Program-made: the position numbers and the translations under genes | Part shown: positions 14,202 to 25,351 of the stretch, one piece after another | Layout: every line of letters starts with the position of its first letter | How positions within the stretch are numbered: the first letter of the stretch is position 1 | Source: Aquibacillus saliphilus | GTDB taxonomy: Bacteria > Bacillota > Bacilli > Bacillales > Amphibacillaceae | Reading direction: 5' to 3' | DNA length: 64,000 nucleotides | Assembly (NCBI RefSeq): GCF_020404745.1 | Contig: NZ_JAIZAP010000003.1 | Span: 124,001 to 188,000, forward strand | The notes under the pieces: model-generated | Seen by the model: only the letters and a program-made list of their open reading frames with translations | Database searches by the model: none | Told to the model about the DNA's origin: nothing

Positions 14202-14693
14202 TTGTCAGAATTTACTCATATAAATCAACAAGGTAGAGCGAAAATGGTAGATATTACGGAAAAAAAGGAAACAATTCGCATAGCAATTAGCCGTTCTAGC
14301 ATTATTGTTAACGACGAAATTTACCACCAGATTGTAAATCACCAAGTGGGAAAAGGGGATGTATTAGCTGTGGCCCAGGTTGCTGGAATTATGGCCGCTA
14401 AACAAACTTCAACCATTATACCGATGTGCCACCCACTCCCACTCAGTGGAATCGATATGAATTTTGAATGGAACCTAGATAATATCGATAAACCGGAGTT
14501 GTTAATAACAGTAGAGGTGAAAACTAAAGGAACTACAGGCGTTGAAATGGAAGCATTAACTGCTGCTTCTGTGACAGCTCTTACAATCTACGATATGTGT
14601 AAGGCTGTCGACAAAGGGATGGTTATTGGACAAACATACTTGCTTGAAAAATCCGGGGGGAAAAGTGGCGATTATAAACGTGAGACTAGTTAA
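14202..14693 (+). CDS. moaC: Cyclic pyranopterin monophosphate synthase MoaC
   Basis: A 163-residue enzyme that, with MoaA, converts GTP to cyclic pyranopterin monophosphate, the first intermediate of molybdenum cofactor. Diagnostic segments are [26 protein letters not shown] and [19 protein letters not shown]. The start is TTG at 14202, placed 7 bases after GAGGTGA. It converges on moaB and diverges from modA. Confidence 0.93.
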   Translation: MSEFTHINQQGRAKMVDITEKKETIRIAISRSSIIVNDEIYHQIVNHQVGKGDVLAVAQVAGIMAAKQTSTIIPMCHPLPLSGIDMNFEWNLDNIDKPELLITVEVKTKGTTGVEMEALTAASVTALTIYDMCKAVDKGMVIGQTYLLEKSGGKSGDYKRETS

Positions 14694-14712
14694 TCACCAC
14701 CGTATCTTTTGA

Positions 14713-15222
14713 CTAAGTATCTTTATTTATTTCCATCACAATATGTCCAATTTCAGGTAAGATTAATTCATTCATAGCTAGACGAACTGCACCAGATGAT
14801 CCTGGAATTGAAAACAATACTGTTTTATTTGTCACCCCTGCAAATGCACGTGATAATATTGCAGCTGAACCAATATCGTGCTGATAGCTTAGCATTCGAA
14901 AGATTTCTCCAAACCCGGGGATTTCTTTTTTTGTTAAGGACTGAACCACTTCAATTGTCACATCTCTATTAGCTATTCCAGTTCCACCATTCAGGATGAC
15001 TGCCTCGACTTTACTATCATTAACTGCTTTTGTTATTGCTGCCTCTATTTCTTTTAATTCGTCACAAACGATAACATAGTCCACTATTAAGTGTTCTTGT
15101 TCAATTAATAATTGTTTAATTAATTGACCACTTTTATCCGTTTCCTCTGTTCTTGTATCACTAACAGTGATTACCTTACAATTAATCGATGTTTTTGACT
15201 TTTTTCTATGTTTTTCTAACAT
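14713..15222 (-). CDS. moaB: Molybdenum cofactor biosynthesis protein MoaB (MogA-like)
   Basis: A 169-residue MoCF-domain protein of the type that adenylylates molybdopterin. The motifs VITVSDTRT, NGGTGIANRDVT and SIPGSSGAVRLAMNE are present. It ends 20 bases from the end of moaC, pointing toward it. GAGGTG lies 8 bases before the ATG. Confidence 0.92.
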   Translation of the reverse strand: MLEKHRKKSKTSINCKVITVSDTRTEETDKSGQLIKQLLIEQEHLIVDYVIVCDELKEIEAAITKAVNDSKVEAVILNGGTGIANRDVTIEVVQSLTKKEIPGFGEIFRMLSYQHDIGSAAILSRAFAGVTNKTVLFSIPGSSGAVRLAMNELILPEIGHIVMEINKDT

Positions 15223-15567
15223 AAACTAAGCACCTCTCTATTAGTTAGCATTATCAAAAATAAAATAGGGTAAACGATCAATTTCCTCAACCTTCATTGT
15301 ACAATAGTTCAGGCTCACTTTGCTAAATCAAAGGTAACCTCTTCCTAAACAAGAAAAGCGCAGGGCGCACTCGAAATAAGAAAGACATTTATTTCTGCCA
15401 AGATTATTCTTAGCCTAGCGCAAATAAGTCAAACCTCAGGCGGGCTAGGCGCTGGAGCTAGACATCGATGCGCAAATTTTTATTCTTTCTTTCCTTTTAA
15501 AAAAGGCTAACTAAACTGTTCGCTTAGTTAACCCTTTAAATAAACGTTATTTACTTCATCAATACTA
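15223..15567. repeat. Intergenic region with a Bacillaceae-type repeat and a terminator
   Basis: No gene is visible. From about 15348 to 15470 lies a sequence with GCGCAGGGCGCACTCG at one end and GGCTAGGCGCTGGAGCTAGA at the other. I recognise the second part as a short repeat common between genes in many Bacillaceae. Only one copy occurs in this window, so the repeat status rests on memory. The stem at 15497-15541 is a terminator. Confidence 0.5.
15497..15541 (-). terminator. Terminator after the repeat-protein gene
   Basis: On the minus strand AAAGGGTTAACTAA pairs with TTTAGTTAGCCTTT around an 8-base loop, then runs into T residues, 27 bases after the stop codon of the Gly/Pro/Trp-rich gene. 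Confidence 0.75.
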
Positions 15568-16146
15568 TTAGTCCCATTCTCCATTATTCAGACCTGGTAA
15601 TTGACCACCGAATTGTGTTGGCAACTGGTTCCAACCCCCATTGTTTGATCCTGTTTGTTGGTCCTTTTGATTAGGAGAATAGGGTTGTTGGCTCAAAGCT
15701 CCTCCGGGTCCCGGCTGTGGTCCACCGAATCCTGGTAAATATGGTTGCTGATTCCATCCTCCTCCCGGACCTGGTAGTGGCCCTTCGAAATTTGGTGGAT
15801 ATGGCTGCTGATTCCACCCTCCTCCTGGACCTGGTAAGGGACCCTCGAAGTTTGGTGGATATGGTTGCTGATTCCACCCTCCTCCCGGACCTGGTAAGGG
15901 ACCTTCGAAATTTGGTGGATATGGCTGCTGATTCCACCCTCCTCCCGGACCTGGTAAGGGACCCTCGAAGTTTGGTGGATATGGCTGCTGATTCCACCCT
16001 CCTCCTGGACCTTGCTGCCCTCCACCAAAACTCGGTGGATATGGTTGCTGATTCCAGCCACCTATTGGGCCTGGCTGTCCTCCACCTAAACTCGGCGTTT
16101 GAGAATAATCTTCATATGGGTTTGAACCTTTATTTCTATTCGGCAT
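15568..16146 (-). CDS. Gly/Pro/Trp-rich protein of 20-residue tandem repeats
   Basis: A 192-residue low-complexity protein without signal peptide or membrane segment. The centre consists of a 20-residue unit, PGPGGGWNQQPYPPNFEGPL, with four nearly perfect copies and degenerate copies on both sides (about seven in all). Each unit is 60 bases, so all frames stay open across it. The composition (Gly, Pro, Asn, Gln, Trp, Tyr) is like that of some spore coat or exosporium proteins and of phase-separating proteins, but no family is recognised. Its ATG lies 11 bases after AGGAGG, and a five-codon ATG reading frame overlaps the start. It stands alone between moaB and purD with its own terminator. Confidence 0.65.
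   Translation of the reverse strand: MPNRNKGSNPYEDYSQTPSLGGGQPGPIGGWNQQPYPPSFGGGQQGPGGGWNQQPYPPNFEGPLPGPGGGWNQQPYPPNFEGPLPGPGGGWNQQPYPPNFEGPLPGPGGGWNQQPYPPNFEGPLPGPGGGWNQQPYLPGFGGPQPGPGGALSQQPYSPNQKDQQTGSNNGGWNQLPTQFGGQLPGLNNGEWD
15720..16020. repeat. 60-bp tandem repeat array inside the Gly/Pro/Trp-rich gene
   Basis: Copies of a 60-base unit beginning GGTGGATATGG(T/C)TGCTGATT follow each other at 15797, 15857, 15917 and 15977. They differ mainly at synonymous positions, so copy number may vary between strains. Confidence 0.85.
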
Positions 16147-16245
16147 TTTGCATTACTCCTCCTTTTAACTTTAATCTACATAATTAACCTATTCGGCTTT
16201 TAAAATTCCGCTACCACCCAAAGCAATAATGGGCGGCTAATAGAA

Positions 16246-16287
16246 CAAAAAAACGTGGAATTGTATAATCAATTCCACGTTTTTTGC
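16246..16287 (-). terminator. Terminator of the purine operon
   Basis: On the minus strand ACGTGGAATTG and CAATTCCACGT form a stem around a short AT loop, followed by seven T residues, just after the purD stop codon. It marks the end of the pur operon. Confidence 0.9.
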
Positions 16288-16292
16288 TCTAT

Positions 16293-17552
16293 CTACTTTT
16301 TCTTATTAAGTCCTATATCAGTGCGATAAAAGAAAGAATCATCTCTATCAAAAGCCTTTAAATAATCATATATATTTTTCTGTGCTACTTCCCGTTTTTT
16401 ATCCATTGACCCGACTAATAGTACTCGACCACCGACAGAGTGGAAATTCCCAAATTGATCGCGGCCAGTTCCAGCATGGATTATAAAGCAATCTTTTGAC
16501 TTTGGTAGTTCTGGTAATGCAATTTCTTTACTATATTCTGCTGGATAGCCTTTCGATGCTACAACAGTTCCTATACAATACGCATCTTCCCAAACTAGTT
16601 CGGGATCTTTACCAGATGTAACATCAATAATCACCTGAATTAGATCGTTTTTCAATAACGGAAGGACTACTTGTGTTTCAGGATCTCCTAACCTAGCATT
16701 GAACTCAATTACTTTGGGCCCTTGCTCTGTTTCTATTAAACCTGCATATAAAATCCCTGAAAACGGCCGTCCTTCTGCTATCATACCTTTTGCAGTTGGT
16801 TTAAGAATTTTTTCGACAGCAAAGTCAATATCTTTTTGCTGCAAATCTGGCACAGGTGAAAATGCCCCCATTCCACCTGTATTCGGACCTAAATCACCGT
16901 CAAATGCACGTTTATGATCTCTTGCTGGCATTAGTGGATACACATCTTCGCCTTCTACAAAAGCCATTAGCGAGAATTCCTTTCCTGCCAGAAATTCTTC
17001 AATAACGACCCGATTACCCGCTTCGCCAAATTGGTTATCAACGAGCATGCTCTCCACTGCCTCAATTGCCTCGTTCAAGCTTGTTGCTACTACTACACCT
17101 TTGCCTGCAGCTAACCCGTCGGCTTTTACTACAATAGGTACGCCTTGTTGTTCGATATATTTTCTGGCCTCGTCTACATCTGTGAATGTTTGATAATCAG
17201 CCGTTGGAATTCTATATTTTTTCATAATAGCTTTAGCAAAATCTTTACTACCCTCAATTAGTGCCGCCTGTTTCGTTGGTCCAAAAACATTCAGTCCCTC
17301 GCTTTTGAAGGCATTTACCACACCTGCAAGTAAAGGTACTTCAGGCCCAACAATCGTCCAATCAATCCTATTTTGCTTTGCGAAGGTTACTAACTGATCG
17401 ACCTCAGTATCTTCAATCGGTACACATGTAGCATCAAGTTCGATCCCACCATTGCCGGGCGCTGCAAAGATAGTAGTAACCTGACTACTTTTTGTCAATT
17501 TCTTCACAATACTATGTTCACGACCACCACTGCCAATAACTAAAACATTCAT
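16293..17552 (-). CDS. purD: Phosphoribosylamine-glycine ligase PurD
   Basis: ATP-grasp enzyme that forms glycinamide ribonucleotide (second step of IMP synthesis). The start chosen is ATG at 17552 (MNVLVIGSGGREHSI), preceded by GGCGGGGAG; an in-frame start at 17588 would add 12 unlikely residues. The 419-residue length is normal. Motifs include IVVKADGLAAGKGVV, MGAFSPVP and EFNARLGDPETQ. It is the last gene of the purine operon. Confidence 0.96.
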   Translation of the reverse strand: MNVLVIGSGGREHSIVKKLTKSSQVTTIFAAPGNGGIELDATCVPIEDTEVDQLVTFAKQNRIDWTIVGPEVPLLAGVVNAFKSEGLNVFGPTKQAALIEGSKDFAKAIMKKYRIPTADYQTFTDVDEARKYIEQQGVPIVVKADGLAAGKGVVVATSLNEAIEAVESMLVDNQFGEAGNRVVIEEFLAGKEFSLMAFVEGEDVYPLMPARDHKRAFDGDLGPNTGGMGAFSPVPDLQQKDIDFAVEKILKPTAKGMIAEGRPFSGILYAGLIETEQGPKVIEFNARLGDPETQVVLPLLKNDLIQVIIDVTSGKDPELVWEDAYCIGTVVASKGYPAEYSKEIALPELPKSKDCFIIHAGTGRDQFGNFHSVGGRVLLVGSMDKKREVAQKNIYDYLKAFDRDDSFFYRTDIGLNKKK

Positions 17553-17625
17553 ATTCTCCCCGCCTTTTTTTAAACTGACATCAAACATCTTCCGAAGGTA
17601 CTGTCAGGAGCCTAGACAGCAAGAT

Positions 17626-19158
17626 TTAATGTTTAAAGTGGCGCATGCCTGTAAATACCATTGCAATTCCATAATTATTACACGCGTCAATGGAGTCCTG
17701 ATCACGTTTAGAACCACCTGGCTGAATGATTGCTTTGATACCAGCTTTTGCGGCAGCTTCTACTGTATCTGGCATTGGGAAAAATGCATCAGATGACATA
17801 ACCGCACCTGTAGCCTTCTCTCCCGCTTGCTCAAACGCTATTTTAGCCGCACCAACACGGTTCATTTGCCCTGCTCCAATACCAAGTGTTTGGTCGCCTT
17901 TCGCAACTACAATTGCATTGGATTTAACATGCTTAACAACATTCCAAGCAAATAGTAAATCAGTTAATTCTTGTGTGTCAGGTTTTCTTTCTGTTGGAAT
18001 AGTGATATCTTCTTCTGTAACCGTACCGTTATCCCTGTCTTGAACAAGCAACCCACCAACGACGCTTACTACCTTTTTCGTGTTTGAACCGTTACTTTCC
18101 ATCGGTATTTCAAGTAGTCTAAGATTCGGTTTTACGGTTAATAACTCAATTGCTTCTTGCGAAAAAGAGGGAGCAATGATAATTTCAAGAAAAATCTCTT
18201 TTAGTTGATTCGCAGTTTCCTTGTCAACTTGTCTATTTAATGCCACAATTCCACCAAAAATCGACATTGAATCAGCTTCGTATGCTTTGGCATACGCACT
18301 AGCAATATTTTCACCAATTCCGACACCACAAGGATTCATGTGCTTTACTGCTACTGCAGCTGGTCTGCTATATTCTAGTACCATTTCTAAAGCCGCATTG
18401 GCGTCTTGAATGTTATTATAAGACAACTCCTTACCATGAAGCTGTTTGGCATTTGCAATCGATGCACCCTTTACATTTGGTTCCTGGTAGAAAGCAGCCT
18501 GTTGATGAGGATTCTCCCCATATCTTAATGATTGAACTTTTTCATAGGTCATTGTGTAAGTCTCAGGATCTGTTTCACCCGTGATGTTGGTAAAATAGTT
18601 GGCAATCATTGCATCATAATTTGCTGTATGTCTAAATACTTTAGCTGCTAGTTGTTTCCTGAAATCCACCTGTGAACTATTTTGATTTAACTGATCGATG
18701 ACAGAATCATAATCTGATGGGTCAACAACGACCGTTACATCACGAAAATTTTTCGCCGCTGCTCTAAGCATGGTTGGACCACCAATATCGATGTTTTCAA
18801 TTGCCTGTTCTTCTGTCACGCCTTCTTGATCAATCGTTCGTTTAAACGGATAAAGGTTAACTACCACTACATCGATTGGTTGAATGTCTAGCTCTGTCAT
18901 TTGCTTTTGATGTGATTGATCATCACGTCTTGCAAGTAAACCTGCATGAATGAATGGATGAAGTGTTTTAACTCTACCATCTAGAATTTCTTCGAAGTTT
19001 GTAACTGCTGAAACAGGTATTGCTGGAAGATTCGCTTCCTGTAATGCTTTTAAGGTTCCACCAGTAGAAACAAGTTCATAACCTAGCTTGTCTAATCCAG
19101 TCGCAAATTCTACTAACTTACTTTTATCTGAAACACTAAGTAGCGCTCTTTTCTTCAT
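17626..19158 (-). CDS. purH: Bifunctional AICAR formyltransferase / IMP cyclohydrolase PurH
   Basis: A 510-residue two-domain enzyme for the last two steps to IMP. The N-terminal cyclohydrolase domain begins [18 protein letters not shown]; the C-terminal transformylase domain carries AAVAVKHMNPCGVG and MSSDAFFPMPDTV. Its first codons overlap the end of purN by 23 bases. The ATG follows AAAGGGGA. Confidence 0.96.
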   Translation of the reverse strand: MKKRALLSVSDKSKLVEFATGLDKLGYELVSTGGTLKALQEANLPAIPVSAVTNFEEILDGRVKTLHPFIHAGLLARRDDQSHQKQMTELDIQPIDVVVVNLYPFKRTIDQEGVTEEQAIENIDIGGPTMLRAAAKNFRDVTVVVDPSDYDSVIDQLNQNSSQVDFRKQLAAKVFRHTANYDAMIANYFTNITGETDPETYTMTYEKVQSLRYGENPHQQAAFYQEPNVKGASIANAKQLHGKELSYNNIQDANAALEMVLEYSRPAAVAVKHMNPCGVGIGENIASAYAKAYEADSMSIFGGIVALNRQVDKETANQLKEIFLEIIIAPSFSQEAIELLTVKPNLRLLEIPMESNGSNTKKVVSVVGGLLVQDRDNGTVTEEDITIPTERKPDTQELTDLLFAWNVVKHVKSNAIVVAKGDQTLGIGAGQMNRVGAAKIAFEQAGEKATGAVMSSDAFFPMPDTVEAAAKAGIKAIIQPGGSKRDQDSIDACNNYGIAMVFTGMRHFKH

Positions 19159-19753
19159 ATAAAGGGTCCCCTTTCATATTGCCTGCTAAAATTAATGATT
19201 GTATGACACTCGGAAATAGGCGATGCTCAATTTCTTGTATCCTTAGTTGTAATGACTCTCTACTTTCCTTATCGATTACTCGTAGTGACTCTTGTTCCAC
19301 TATTTTCCCGGTATCCATTCCTTCATCAACTAAGTGAATGGTCACACCTGTCACTTTCACACCTGCAGCTATTGCCTGGCCGACTGCATCTTTGCCTGGA
19401 AAAGAGGGTAATAAAGATGGGTGAATATTAATAATTCTCTGATGATACGAATCGAGTAATGTTGATCCAATTAGTCGCATATAACCCGCTAATACAATCC
19501 ACTCAACTTTGTACTTCTCTAGTTCATTTAGTATCTCATATTCAAATTCTGATTTGGAATTATATTGTTTTGCATTGAATACAAATGTTGGCACCTGATA
19601 AAATTCCGCTTTTTCAAGTACCTTTGCACCAGGCTTATCACATACTAATAGCGCTATTTCAGAGTCAAGGTTGCCTGATTCAACTTCTTTTTGTACTGAC
19701 TCAAAATTACTGCCTGTTCCTGATGCAAAAACAGCTATTTTAGTTTTAGTCAT
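19136..19753 (-). CDS. purN: Phosphoribosylglycinamide formyltransferase PurN
   Basis: Folate-dependent formyltransferase for the third step of IMP synthesis. It shows [14 protein letters not shown], the active-site region [13 protein letters not shown] and [13 protein letters not shown]. The ATG at 19753 (205 residues) overlaps the purM stop codon by 8 bases and follows GGGGTGG; a TTG two codons upstream is less likely. It is coupled to purM upstream and purH downstream. Confidence 0.95.
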   Translation of the reverse strand: MTKTKIAVFASGTGSNFESVQKEVESGNLDSEIALLVCDKPGAKVLEKAEFYQVPTFVFNAKQYNSKSEFEYEILNELEKYKVEWIVLAGYMRLIGSTLLDSYHQRIINIHPSLLPSFPGKDAVGQAIAAGVKVTGVTIHLVDEGMDTGKIVEQESLRVIDKESRESLQLRIQEIEHRLFPSVIQSLILAGNMKGDPLYEEKSAT

Positions 19754-20774
19754 TAACAACTACCACCCCAGGCTGATTTACCACTTTTCCAATAACAGAT
19801 GCACGCTCACCAATGTCATCTAGTAATTGTAATGCCATCTGTTCTTCATGGGGAGATACCACGATAGCCATACCTACTCCCATATTAAATACACCCAACA
19901 TGTCATTAAATCTTAGCCCAGCTTGTTCTTCTAAGAAGGTGTATATTGCCGGAATTTCCCATGAGCCAGAAACAACTTGAGCACCTAAATGCTCCGGCAG
20001 GGCCCTGGGAAGATTCTCGTAAAATCCGCCACCAGTAATATGACTAATTCCCTTAATATCAATATCTTGTTTCAACTGTTTTATTGCTTTTACATAGATC
20101 TTCGTTGGTGTTAATAATTCCTCTCCAAGCGGTTTATCCAGAGGATCGTAAACGGAAGATAAGTCTAACTTTTGTTCAGCAATTATTTTACGCACTAAAG
20201 AAAACCCGTTGGAATGAAGACCACTTGATGCAATCCCAATAATCGTATCACCTGGTTCAATTTTTTCACCAGTTATAATTTCACTTTTTTCAGCAATACC
20301 GACAACAAAACCAGCTAGGTCATATTCACCATTTTGATACATACCTGGCATTTCAGCTGTTTCCCCACCAATTAAAGCACTGCTAGATTCAACACAACCA
20401 TCGGCAATCCCTTTGACAATTTGTTCAATTTTTTCAGGCTTATTTTTTCCGCAAGCAATATAATCAAGAAAAAATAACGGATCGGCACCTTGAGCAACGA
20501 TATCATTGACACACATTGCCACTAAATCAAGCCCAACGGTATCATGTTTATCCATTTCAAAAGCAAGCTTAAGCTTGGTCCCAACCCCGTCAGTGCCAGA
20601 TAATAGTACTGGTTCCTTGTAAGAGAAAGACGTTAATTCAAATAAACCAGCAAAGGCACCAACCCCGCCCAAAACTTCCGGTCGGTTTGTCTTTTGAATA
20701 TGTTTTTTCATTAGGTCTATTGCCTGGTAACCAGCATCAACATCTACACCAGCTTGTTTGTATATATCACTCAT
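19746..20774 (-). CDS. purM: Phosphoribosylformylglycinamidine cyclo-ligase PurM
   Basis: A 342-residue AIR synthetase (fifth step). Typical segments: [46 protein letters not shown] and [20 protein letters not shown] precedes the ATG. It lies in the usual place between purF and purN. Confidence 0.96.
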   Translation of the reverse strand: MSDIYKQAGVDVDAGYQAIDLMKKHIQKTNRPEVLGGVGAFAGLFELTSFSYKEPVLLSGTDGVGTKLKLAFEMDKHDTVGLDLVAMCVNDIVAQGADPLFFLDYIACGKNKPEKIEQIVKGIADGCVESSSALIGGETAEMPGMYQNGEYDLAGFVVGIAEKSEIITGEKIEPGDTIIGIASSGLHSNGFSLVRKIIAEQKLDLSSVYDPLDKPLGEELLTPTKIYVKAIKQLKQDIDIKGISHITGGGFYENLPRALPEHLGAQVVSGSWEIPAIYTFLEEQAGLRFNDMLGVFNMGVGMAIVVSPHEEQMALQLLDDIGERASVIGKVVNQPGVVVVND

Positions 20775-20822
20775 ATGAACGCTCCTTTTAGGGGTTTTAC
20801 AGTCAGTTAAACGAATTGCGTT

Positions 20823-22235
20823 TTAATCCTTATATACGGGTAATACCGTATCTGGATATATTTCTGTTGGGTAATTACCAGTAAAACAAGCATTACAAAT
20901 TCCGTGTTCAATGGAGTCTTTATCCTCAACTATTGATTTCTCTAATCCATCAGTAGTTAGAAAAGCTAAACTATCTGCTCCTATTAATTCTCTAATTTCT
21001 TCTACTTCATAATTAGCAGCAATTAATTCTCCTTTATTCGACGTGTCAATCCCATAGTAACAAGGATTGACAATCGGTGGTGAACCAATTCGAACATGCA
21101 CTTCTGTTGCACCAGCTTCTTTCAACAGACGAACGATTCGTTTGCATGTTGTTCCACGTACAATAGAATCATCAACCATGACGACACGTTTACCCTCCAC
21201 TATTCCGCGGACTGGGGATAATTTCATTTTAACCCCTTGCTCTCTAAGTTCTTGAGAAGGCTGAATAAACGTACGACCGACATAGCGGTTTTTAATTAGT
21301 CCAAGTTCATACGGAATCCCAGCAGCTTCTGCATACCCTATTGCAGCAGATATACTTGAGTCAGGAACACCAGTTACTACGTCTGCCTCAATAGGGGCTT
21401 CACTAGCTAGTTGTTTTCCCATTGTTTTCCGACTAGCATGAACGTTTAATCCATCTAAATCGCTATCAGGGCGGGAAAAGTAGACATACTCCATGGAACA
21501 TAACGTTCTCTTCATCGGAGAAGCAAACCGTTTTGAGGTAATTCCACTATCATCAATAATTACGAGTTCCCCCGGTTTTACCTCTCTAACGTATGTCGCA
21601 CCAATAAGATCAAATGCACACGTTTCTGAAGCAACTACATAGGCATCACCTAACATTCCAATTGATAACGGGCGCAAACCTCGGGGATCAAGAGCAACGA
21701 ACAATTGTTTTTCAGTTAAAATAGAAAATGCATACGCTCCTTTAATCATACCCAATGCTTGCGCAATTGCCTCTTCCATTTCTAAATGGCCACTTCGCTT
21801 AATTAAGTGGGCGATTACCTCTGTATCAGAGGTTGTTTGCAAAATACTACCCTGAGCTTCTAGCTGGTTTTTTAACGCATAGGCATTAACTAAATTTCCA
21901 TTATGAGCAAGTGCCATACTATTTTTTTGCGACCGAAACACTAATGGTTGAACGTTGTCATAACCGCCACCACCTTGGGTAGCATACCGCACATGACCCA
22001 AAGCAGCATTGCCTTTCAAACGAGAAAATTCATTTTGTTGAAAAACTTCGTTAATAAGTCCATTCCCTTTATGCAAATGTAATTGTTCACCATCGCTTGT
22101 GACAATACCCGCGCCTTCTTGTCCACGGTGTTGAAGAGCATGTAAACCATAATAAGTCATTTCCGCAGCCTTCTCATGACCCCAAATAGCAAACACACCA
22201 CATTCTTCGTTTAACCCTTTGATTTCAGCAAGCAT
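20823..22235 (-). CDS. purF: Amidophosphoribosyltransferase PurF
   Basis: Commits PRPP to purine synthesis using glutamine. From the ATG at 22235 the protein starts [15 protein letters not shown], so an 11-residue propeptide precedes the Cys that becomes the N-terminal nucleophile, as in the B. subtilis enzyme. The PRPP-binding loop [13 protein letters not shown] is present, and the cysteines of the iron-sulfur form are seen ([19 protein letters not shown]). An upstream GTG at 22253 would add six residues before the AAAGGGG site and is rejected. The start lies inside the end of purL (25-base overlap). Confidence 0.96.
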   Translation of the reverse strand: MLAEIKGLNEECGVFAIWGHEKAAEMTYYGLHALQHRGQEGAGIVTSDGEQLHLHKGNGLINEVFQQNEFSRLKGNAALGHVRYATQGGGGYDNVQPLVFRSQKNSMALAHNGNLVNAYALKNQLEAQGSILQTTSDTEVIAHLIKRSGHLEMEEAIAQALGMIKGAYAFSILTEKQLFVALDPRGLRPLSIGMLGDAYVVASETCAFDLIGATYVREVKPGELVIIDDSGITSKRFASPMKRTLCSMEYVYFSRPDSDLDGLNVHASRKTMGKQLASEAPIEADVVTGVPDSSISAAIGYAEAAGIPYELGLIKNRYVGRTFIQPSQELREQGVKMKLSPVRGIVEGKRVVMVDDSIVRGTTCKRIVRLLKEAGATEVHVRIGSPPIVNPCYYGIDTSNKGELIAANYEVEEIRELIGADSLAFLTTDGLEKSIVEDKDSIEHGICNACFTGNYPTEIYPDTVLPVYKD

Positions 22236-24436
22236 GGTATCGCCCCTTTCCACAATGTTTTCAAGCTTTCAACCGATTCTTCAATAACTATGTCCTCATT
22301 ATTATTCACTTTCAGCTGTCCACTTTCTGTTACTTCCCCTATTAAGTTAGCATCCTCTACTAAGCTTTCGAACGCCTGTTTATCATCTGGTTTAATAGAC
22401 ACGAGAAAACGAGATTGACTTTCACTAAATAGCTGGACAGTTGTATCACCACTAACTTCCACATCACAACCTAACCCGTTATTAAATAAACTCTCAGCCA
22501 GCGCTACCGCTAATCCACCTTCCGCTAAATCGTGTGCAGAACAAACCAAACCACTTTGAATGGCAAGAAGTAATTGCTGTTGACGCTTCGCCTCGATATC
22601 GAGATCAATGGATGGCGCTTTTCCGAAGTAGTTATTCTCTAGTATGTTTTGTAACTCACTACCAGCAAATTCTGGCTTTGTCTCTCCAATTAAATAAATA
22701 TAGTCTCCAGGGGTTTGGAAGAATGATGGAGTTACATGATCTAGTGACTCTAGTAAACCAACCATTCCAACAACTGGAGTTGGGTATATTGACTGGCCAT
22801 TTGTTTCGTTGTAAAGAGAGACATTACCGCTAATAACAGGCGTATTAAGCGCTAAGCTTGCTTCACTCAAACCATCAACACTTTTTTCCATTTGCCAAAA
22901 ATTTTCAGGCTTATCTGGATTACCAAAATTAAGTCCATCTGTTAAAGCCATTGGCTTCCCACCAGAACAAACAATATTTCGAGCTGCTTCTGCAACTGCA
23001 ATCTTACCGCCTATCTCAGGATCTAAATAAATATAACGGGAGTTACAATCGGTTGTCATCGCGATTGCTTTATCTGTTCCACGCACACGTATAATCGCAG
23101 CATCAGACCCTGGTCTCACAACTGTATTGGTTTGAACCATTGAATCATATTGATCGTAAACCCATTCCTTACTTGCTATCGTTGGTTGTTGTAGCAGGGA
23201 TTTTAACGCCTCACTATAGTTATTAACGATTGGCTGATAATCGTCCAATTGTTGAAACTTTTCATAGTATTCAGGTACTTTAGAATCTTTATGGTAAACT
23301 GGAGCATCCTCCGCTAACGAATCGACAGGAATATCAGCAGCAACCGCTCCTTTGTGAATGAGGCGGAACTGATTATCATCTGTAACTCTTCCAACAGCTA
23401 CTGCTTCTAAACCATATTTTTTGAATATATCGATAATTTCATGTTCACGTCCTTGTTCGACAACAAGAAGCATCCGTTCTTGCGATTCTGACAGCATCAA
23501 TTCATATGGCGTCATATCAAGTTCACGCTGTGGAACTAAATCTAGGTTCATTTCCATACCTGTTCCTGCTTTACTTGCCATTTCACTTGCTGAGGAAGTA
23601 AGTCCAGCAGCTCCCATATCCTGCATACCAACCAACGCATCACAGTGAATTACTTCTAAACATGCTTCGATTAGCAACTTCTCCATGAACGGATCACCAA
23701 CTTGAACAGATGGACGTTTGCTTTCTGACTCTTCCGATAAGTCTTCTGAAGCAAATGTTGCCCCGTGAATACCATCTCTTCCCGTTGCAGCACCTGCATA
23801 AATAACAGTATTGCCAATACCTGCAGCAATTCCTTTTTGGATATCCTTTTGATCAATTAACCCAACACACATTGCGTTTACTAACGGATTTCCTTCGTAA
23901 CAATTATCAAATTGCACTTCGCCACCAACAGTAGGAACACCTACGCAGTTACCATAGCCTGCAATTCCATTTACTATTTCTTCAAATAAATATTTAACAC
24001 GATTGGATGTTAAGTTACCAAATCTCAACGAATTGAGTAAGGCAATCGGTCTTGCTCCCATTGAAAATACGTCACGAATAATCCCACCAACACCAGTTGC
24101 AGCTCCCTGATAGGGTTCTACTGCAGAAGGATGATTATGACTTTCAATTTTAAAGACAACCGCTTTACCATCTCCAATGTCGATAATACCCGCACCTTCA
24201 CCAGGACCCTGTAAAACGTGATCTGCTTTTGTTGGAAATTTCTTTAGCAGCGGTTTTGACGTTTTATAACTACAATGTTCTGACCACATTACTGAAAAGA
24301 TACCAGTTTCCGTGAAATTAGGCTGACGTTTCAAGATTGATTTAACAAGACCAAACTCGTCATCAGTTAAACCCATATCCCTGTAAAGACGGTCCTTTTC
24401 GATTACCTCTGGAGTAATTTCAGGCGCTTGTAACAT
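22211..24436 (-). CDS. purL: Phosphoribosylformylglycinamidine synthase subunit PurL (small type)
   Basis: A 741-residue ATP-binding synthase subunit that works with PurQ and PurS in the fourth step. It has [15 protein letters not shown] near the N-terminus, [20 protein letters not shown], and [14 protein letters not shown] near the end. Length is that of the small PurL, which needs separate PurQ and PurS, both encoded directly upstream. It overlaps purQ by 17 bases. Confidence 0.97.
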   Translation of the reverse strand: MLQAPEITPEVIEKDRLYRDMGLTDDEFGLVKSILKRQPNFTETGIFSVMWSEHCSYKTSKPLLKKFPTKADHVLQGPGEGAGIIDIGDGKAVVFKIESHNHPSAVEPYQGAATGVGGIIRDVFSMGARPIALLNSLRFGNLTSNRVKYLFEEIVNGIAGYGNCVGVPTVGGEVQFDNCYEGNPLVNAMCVGLIDQKDIQKGIAAGIGNTVIYAGAATGRDGIHGATFASEDLSEESESKRPSVQVGDPFMEKLLIEACLEVIHCDALVGMQDMGAAGLTSSASEMASKAGTGMEMNLDLVPQRELDMTPYELMLSESQERMLLVVEQGREHEIIDIFKKYGLEAVAVGRVTDDNQFRLIHKGAVAADIPVDSLAEDAPVYHKDSKVPEYYEKFQQLDDYQPIVNNYSEALKSLLQQPTIASKEWVYDQYDSMVQTNTVVRPGSDAAIIRVRGTDKAIAMTTDCNSRYIYLDPEIGGKIAVAEAARNIVCSGGKPMALTDGLNFGNPDKPENFWQMEKSVDGLSEASLALNTPVISGNVSLYNETNGQSIYPTPVVGMVGLLESLDHVTPSFFQTPGDYIYLIGETKPEFAGSELQNILENNYFGKAPSIDLDIEAKRQQQLLLAIQSGLVCSAHDLAEGGLAVALAESLFNNGLGCDVEVSGDTTVQLFSESQSRFLVSIKPDDKQAFESLVEDANLIGEVTESGQLKVNNNEDIVIEESVESLKTLWKGAIPCLLKSKG

Positions 24437-25103
24437 ATTTTTCCCTCCAATTGTTCACAATTGATTTAAATATTTTCAAGCCATCATTACCACCCAGTAA
24501 TTCTTCAACTGCACGTTCTGGATGCGGCATCATGCCAAGCACATTACCTTGTTCATTCATAATTCCTGCTATATCATTGATCGAACCATTTGGATTATTT
24601 GTATAGGTGAAAACAATTTGATTATTATCTTTTAGTTGCTTTAGTGTAGTGTCATCACAATAGTAGTTACCTTCTCCATGAGCAACCGGTAAAGAAATCG
24701 CTTCTCCTTGTTGGAAAGCCGTTGTGAACATGGTGTCTCTATTCGCTACTTTCAGTTCCTCAAAATGACAAATGAACTTAAGATTTTTATTTCTTAGCAT
24801 TGCACCTGGTAACAAACCCGCCTCTAACAAAATCTGAAAACCATTACAAACACCTAAGATAGGCACTCCCTTTTCAGCTTGTCGCTTAAGGTCAGCTACG
24901 ATTTGAGAAGTGGATGCAATCGCTCCTGAGCGCAAATAATCACCATAGGAAAATCCACCAGGAATTAAAATAGCGTCATAGTCTGATAGGTTGGCAGACT
25001 GATACCATACCAGCTCTGCCTCCTCACCTAATGCGTCCTTTGCTGCATGATACATATCTCTATCACAATTGGATCCCGGAAAAACTACGACAGCAAATTT
25101 CAC
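24420..25103 (-). CDS. purQ: Phosphoribosylformylglycinamidine synthase glutaminase PurQ
   Basis: A 227-residue class I glutamine amidotransferase that feeds ammonia to PurL. The catalytic Cys is in [15 protein letters not shown], and the His/Glu pair is in [11 protein letters not shown]. The start is GTG at 25103, sharing bases with the purS stop codon (GTGA), which points to translational coupling. Confidence 0.96.
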   Translation of the reverse strand: MKFAVVVFPGSNCDRDMYHAAKDALGEEAELVWYQSANLSDYDAILIPGGFSYGDYLRSGAIASTSQIVADLKRQAEKGVPILGVCNGFQILLEAGLLPGAMLRNKNLKFICHFEELKVANRDTMFTTAFQQGEAISLPVAHGEGNYYCDDTTLKQLKDNNQIVFTYTNNPNGSINDIAGIMNEQGNVLGMMPHPERAVEELLGGNDGLKIFKSIVNNWREKYVTSA

Positions 25104-25351
25104 TGGGTAACACCCTCCTCAATTGTGTACTGATAATCTTCAATAACTGGATTAGCAAGTAACTTGGCACACATTTCCTCTACTTGTTTCTCGGCATCAG
25201 TATGGTCATCTAGTTTTAACTCCATATATTTGCCTACACGCGCCTCTTGAACCTCTGCATAGCCAAGCGTATTTAACGATGTTTGAACCGCCTTGCCTTG
25301 CGGGTCTAGAACTCCCGACTTTAATGTGATGTAAATTTTCACTTTTTTCAT
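25100..25351 (-). CDS. purS: Phosphoribosylformylglycinamidine synthase subunit PurS
   Basis: An 83-residue bridging subunit of the PurLQS complex, recognised by [20 protein letters not shown] and the C-terminal [13 protein letters not shown]. Overlaps purC and purQ by 4 bases each. Confidence 0.95.
   Translation of the reverse strand: MKKVKIYITLKSGVLDPQGKAVQTSLNTLGYAEVQEARVGKYMELKLDDHTDAEKQVEEMCAKLLANPVIEDYQYTIEEGVTQ

Noticed and set aside
15671-16187. Long open frames in other frames of the Gly/Pro/Trp repeat gene (two minus, one plus)
   Set aside because: They arise because the repeat unit is 60 bases, a multiple of three, so any frame free of stops in one unit stays open. Only the 192-residue frame has a ribosome binding site, an adjacent terminator and a sensible composition.
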